Below, piece by piece: positions 63,504-64,000 of a stretch of 64,000 bases of DNA (its first letter is position 1; each line of letters opens with the position of its first letter). The notes under the pieces were generated by a model. That model was given only the letters and a program-made list of their open reading frames with translations. It searched no databases and had not been told where the DNA came from. Where the stretch lies: NCBI GenBank assembly GCA_900470775.1, contig UCBZ01000014.1, positions 1-64,000 of the forward strand. Direction: 5' to 3'. The position numbers and the translations under genes were made by a program. The DNA comes from Hyphomicrobiales bacterium. GTDB lineage: Bacteria > Pseudomonadota > Alphaproteobacteria > Rhizobiales > Beijerinckiaceae.

Positions 63504-64000
63504 ATGACATCGAAACATTGGCTGACCGGCCTTTGCCTGAGCCTCACTGCCACGGCATTCGCCAGCGGAGCCCACGCCCAGACCTCGACGCTCGACCGCG
63601 TCAAGGCGCGTGGCGAACTGATCTGCGGCAACCACATCGCCCTGCCCGGCTTCGGCCTGCAAGGCCCCGATGGCCGCTGGGATGGGCTCGATATCGACCT
63701 GTGCCGCGCCGTGGCGTCGGCGATCTTCAACGATCCCAACAAGATCAAGTTCGTGCCGACGACGCCGCAGATGCGCTTCGTCGTGGTGCAGTCCGGTGAG
63801 GTCGACATGCTCGCCCGCAACGCCACCTACACGATGTCGCGCGACACGACGGCCGGCATGGCCTGGCCGATCATCAACTATTTCGACGGCCAAGGCTTCA
63901 TGGTGAAGAAATCGCTCGGCGTCACCGAGGCGAAGGGGCTGAACGGCGCCTCGATCTGCGTGACGCAGGGCACCACCACCGAACTCAACCTCGCCGACTT
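63504..64000 (+). CDS. Amino-acid ABC transporter substrate-binding protein (truncated by window end)
   Basis: The first 165 residues are present. A signal peptide (WLTGLCLSLTATAFASGAHAQ) precedes TLDRVKARGELICGNHIALP, GFGLQGPDGRWDGLDIDLCR, VPTTPQMRFVVVQSGEVDML and ARNATYTMSRDTT, the AapJ/BztA pattern for general L-amino-acid or glutamate/aspartate uptake. GGGGA lies 8-12 bases before the ATG. The gene runs past 64000; permease genes would be expected beyond the edge. Confidence 0.92.
   Translation, partial: MTSKHWLTGLCLSLTATAFASGAHAQTSTLDRVKARGELICGNHIALPGFGLQGPDGRWDGLDIDLCRAVASAIFNDPNKIKFVPTTPQMRFVVVQSGEVDMLARNATYTMSRDTTAGMAWPIINYFDGQGFMVKKSLGVTEAKGLNGASICVTQGTTTELNLAD

Noticed and set aside
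1..64000. tRNA, rRNA, CRISPR array, prophage or integron
   Set aside because: Reading the intergenic regions gave no tRNA T-loop/acceptor pattern, no spaced short repeats of CRISPR type, and no phage structural or integrase gene.

Overview
The window reads as chromosome of a high-GC alphaproteobacterium of the order Hyphomicrobiales, most likely Boseaceae (Bosea-like) or a close relative. Supporting markers are a MucR/Ros regulator, a DnaA-domain-IV (HdaB-like) protein, a DivJ-like histidine kinase, perfect TTAA-N7-TTAA CtrA boxes, DUF1491/DUF2336/DUF6456 proteins, a GT21 ceramide-glucosyltransferase relative, and an IorAB-type molybdenum hydroxylase. This assignment is inference from gene content; no rRNA is present. 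I found no tRNA, rRNA, CRISPR array or prophage.

Layout. 1-1.4 kb: remnant of an IS5-family transposase, a repeat-containing secreted protein, a terminator and a long palindromic element. 1.4-3.9 kb: infA, a RhlE-type DEAD-box helicase and a cold-shock protein, all on the minus strand. 4.2-8.2 kb: iorA-iorB-dihaem cytochrome operon with a divergent TetR regulator. 8.3-13.5 kb: HigBA toxin-antitoxin, ppdK, an ankyrin protein. 13.5-17.9 kb: YcgN-type protein, a class A penicillin-binding protein and a split DUF1214/DUF1254 pair. 17.9-26.1 kb: a cell-cycle-flavoured region with two CtrA boxes, a DUF2336 protein, a DivJ-like kinase, SufE, a DUF6456 protein, an HdaB-like protein and MucR. 26.4-36.9 kb: oligopeptidase B, sodB, a chemoreceptor, a ChbG-like deacetylase, a GT2 glycosyltransferase and MurJ. 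37-44.4 kb: nitronate monooxygenase-like, branched-chain aminotransferase, AzlCD exporter, a phosphopantetheinyl transferase, two tandem TerC proteins, a tartrate-dehydrogenase-like enzyme and a haloacetate-dehalogenase-like hydrolase. 44.6-56.5 kb: pheS-[GT21]-pheT and rpmI-rplT, separated from each other by a plus-strand block holding two related cysteine proteins plus Sco1, a LOG protein, a HerA-like ATPase and a GGDEF-EAL protein. 56.8-64 kb: LysE exporter, BKACE (DUF849), a Cache-Cache-CheW protein, then RpiR regulator, class III aminotransferase and a truncated amino-acid ABC binding protein.

How they fit. Most genes are housekeeping or common in the order. The parts that stand out are: (i) the CtrA-box/DivJ/HdaB/MucR neighbourhood; (ii) the Sco1 module with two diverged paralogues sharing a three-cysteine motif, one of which now starts inside a palindromic repeat; (iii) interruption of pheST by a lipid glycosyltransferase and of the rpmI-rplT/pheST block by accessory genes; (iv) a hydrolase with the complete residue set of fluoroacetate dehalogenase, translationally coupled to a hydroxyacid dehydrogenase; (v) a double-Cache-CheW protein without a visible membrane anchor; and (vi) several unrelated families of long intergenic palindromes.
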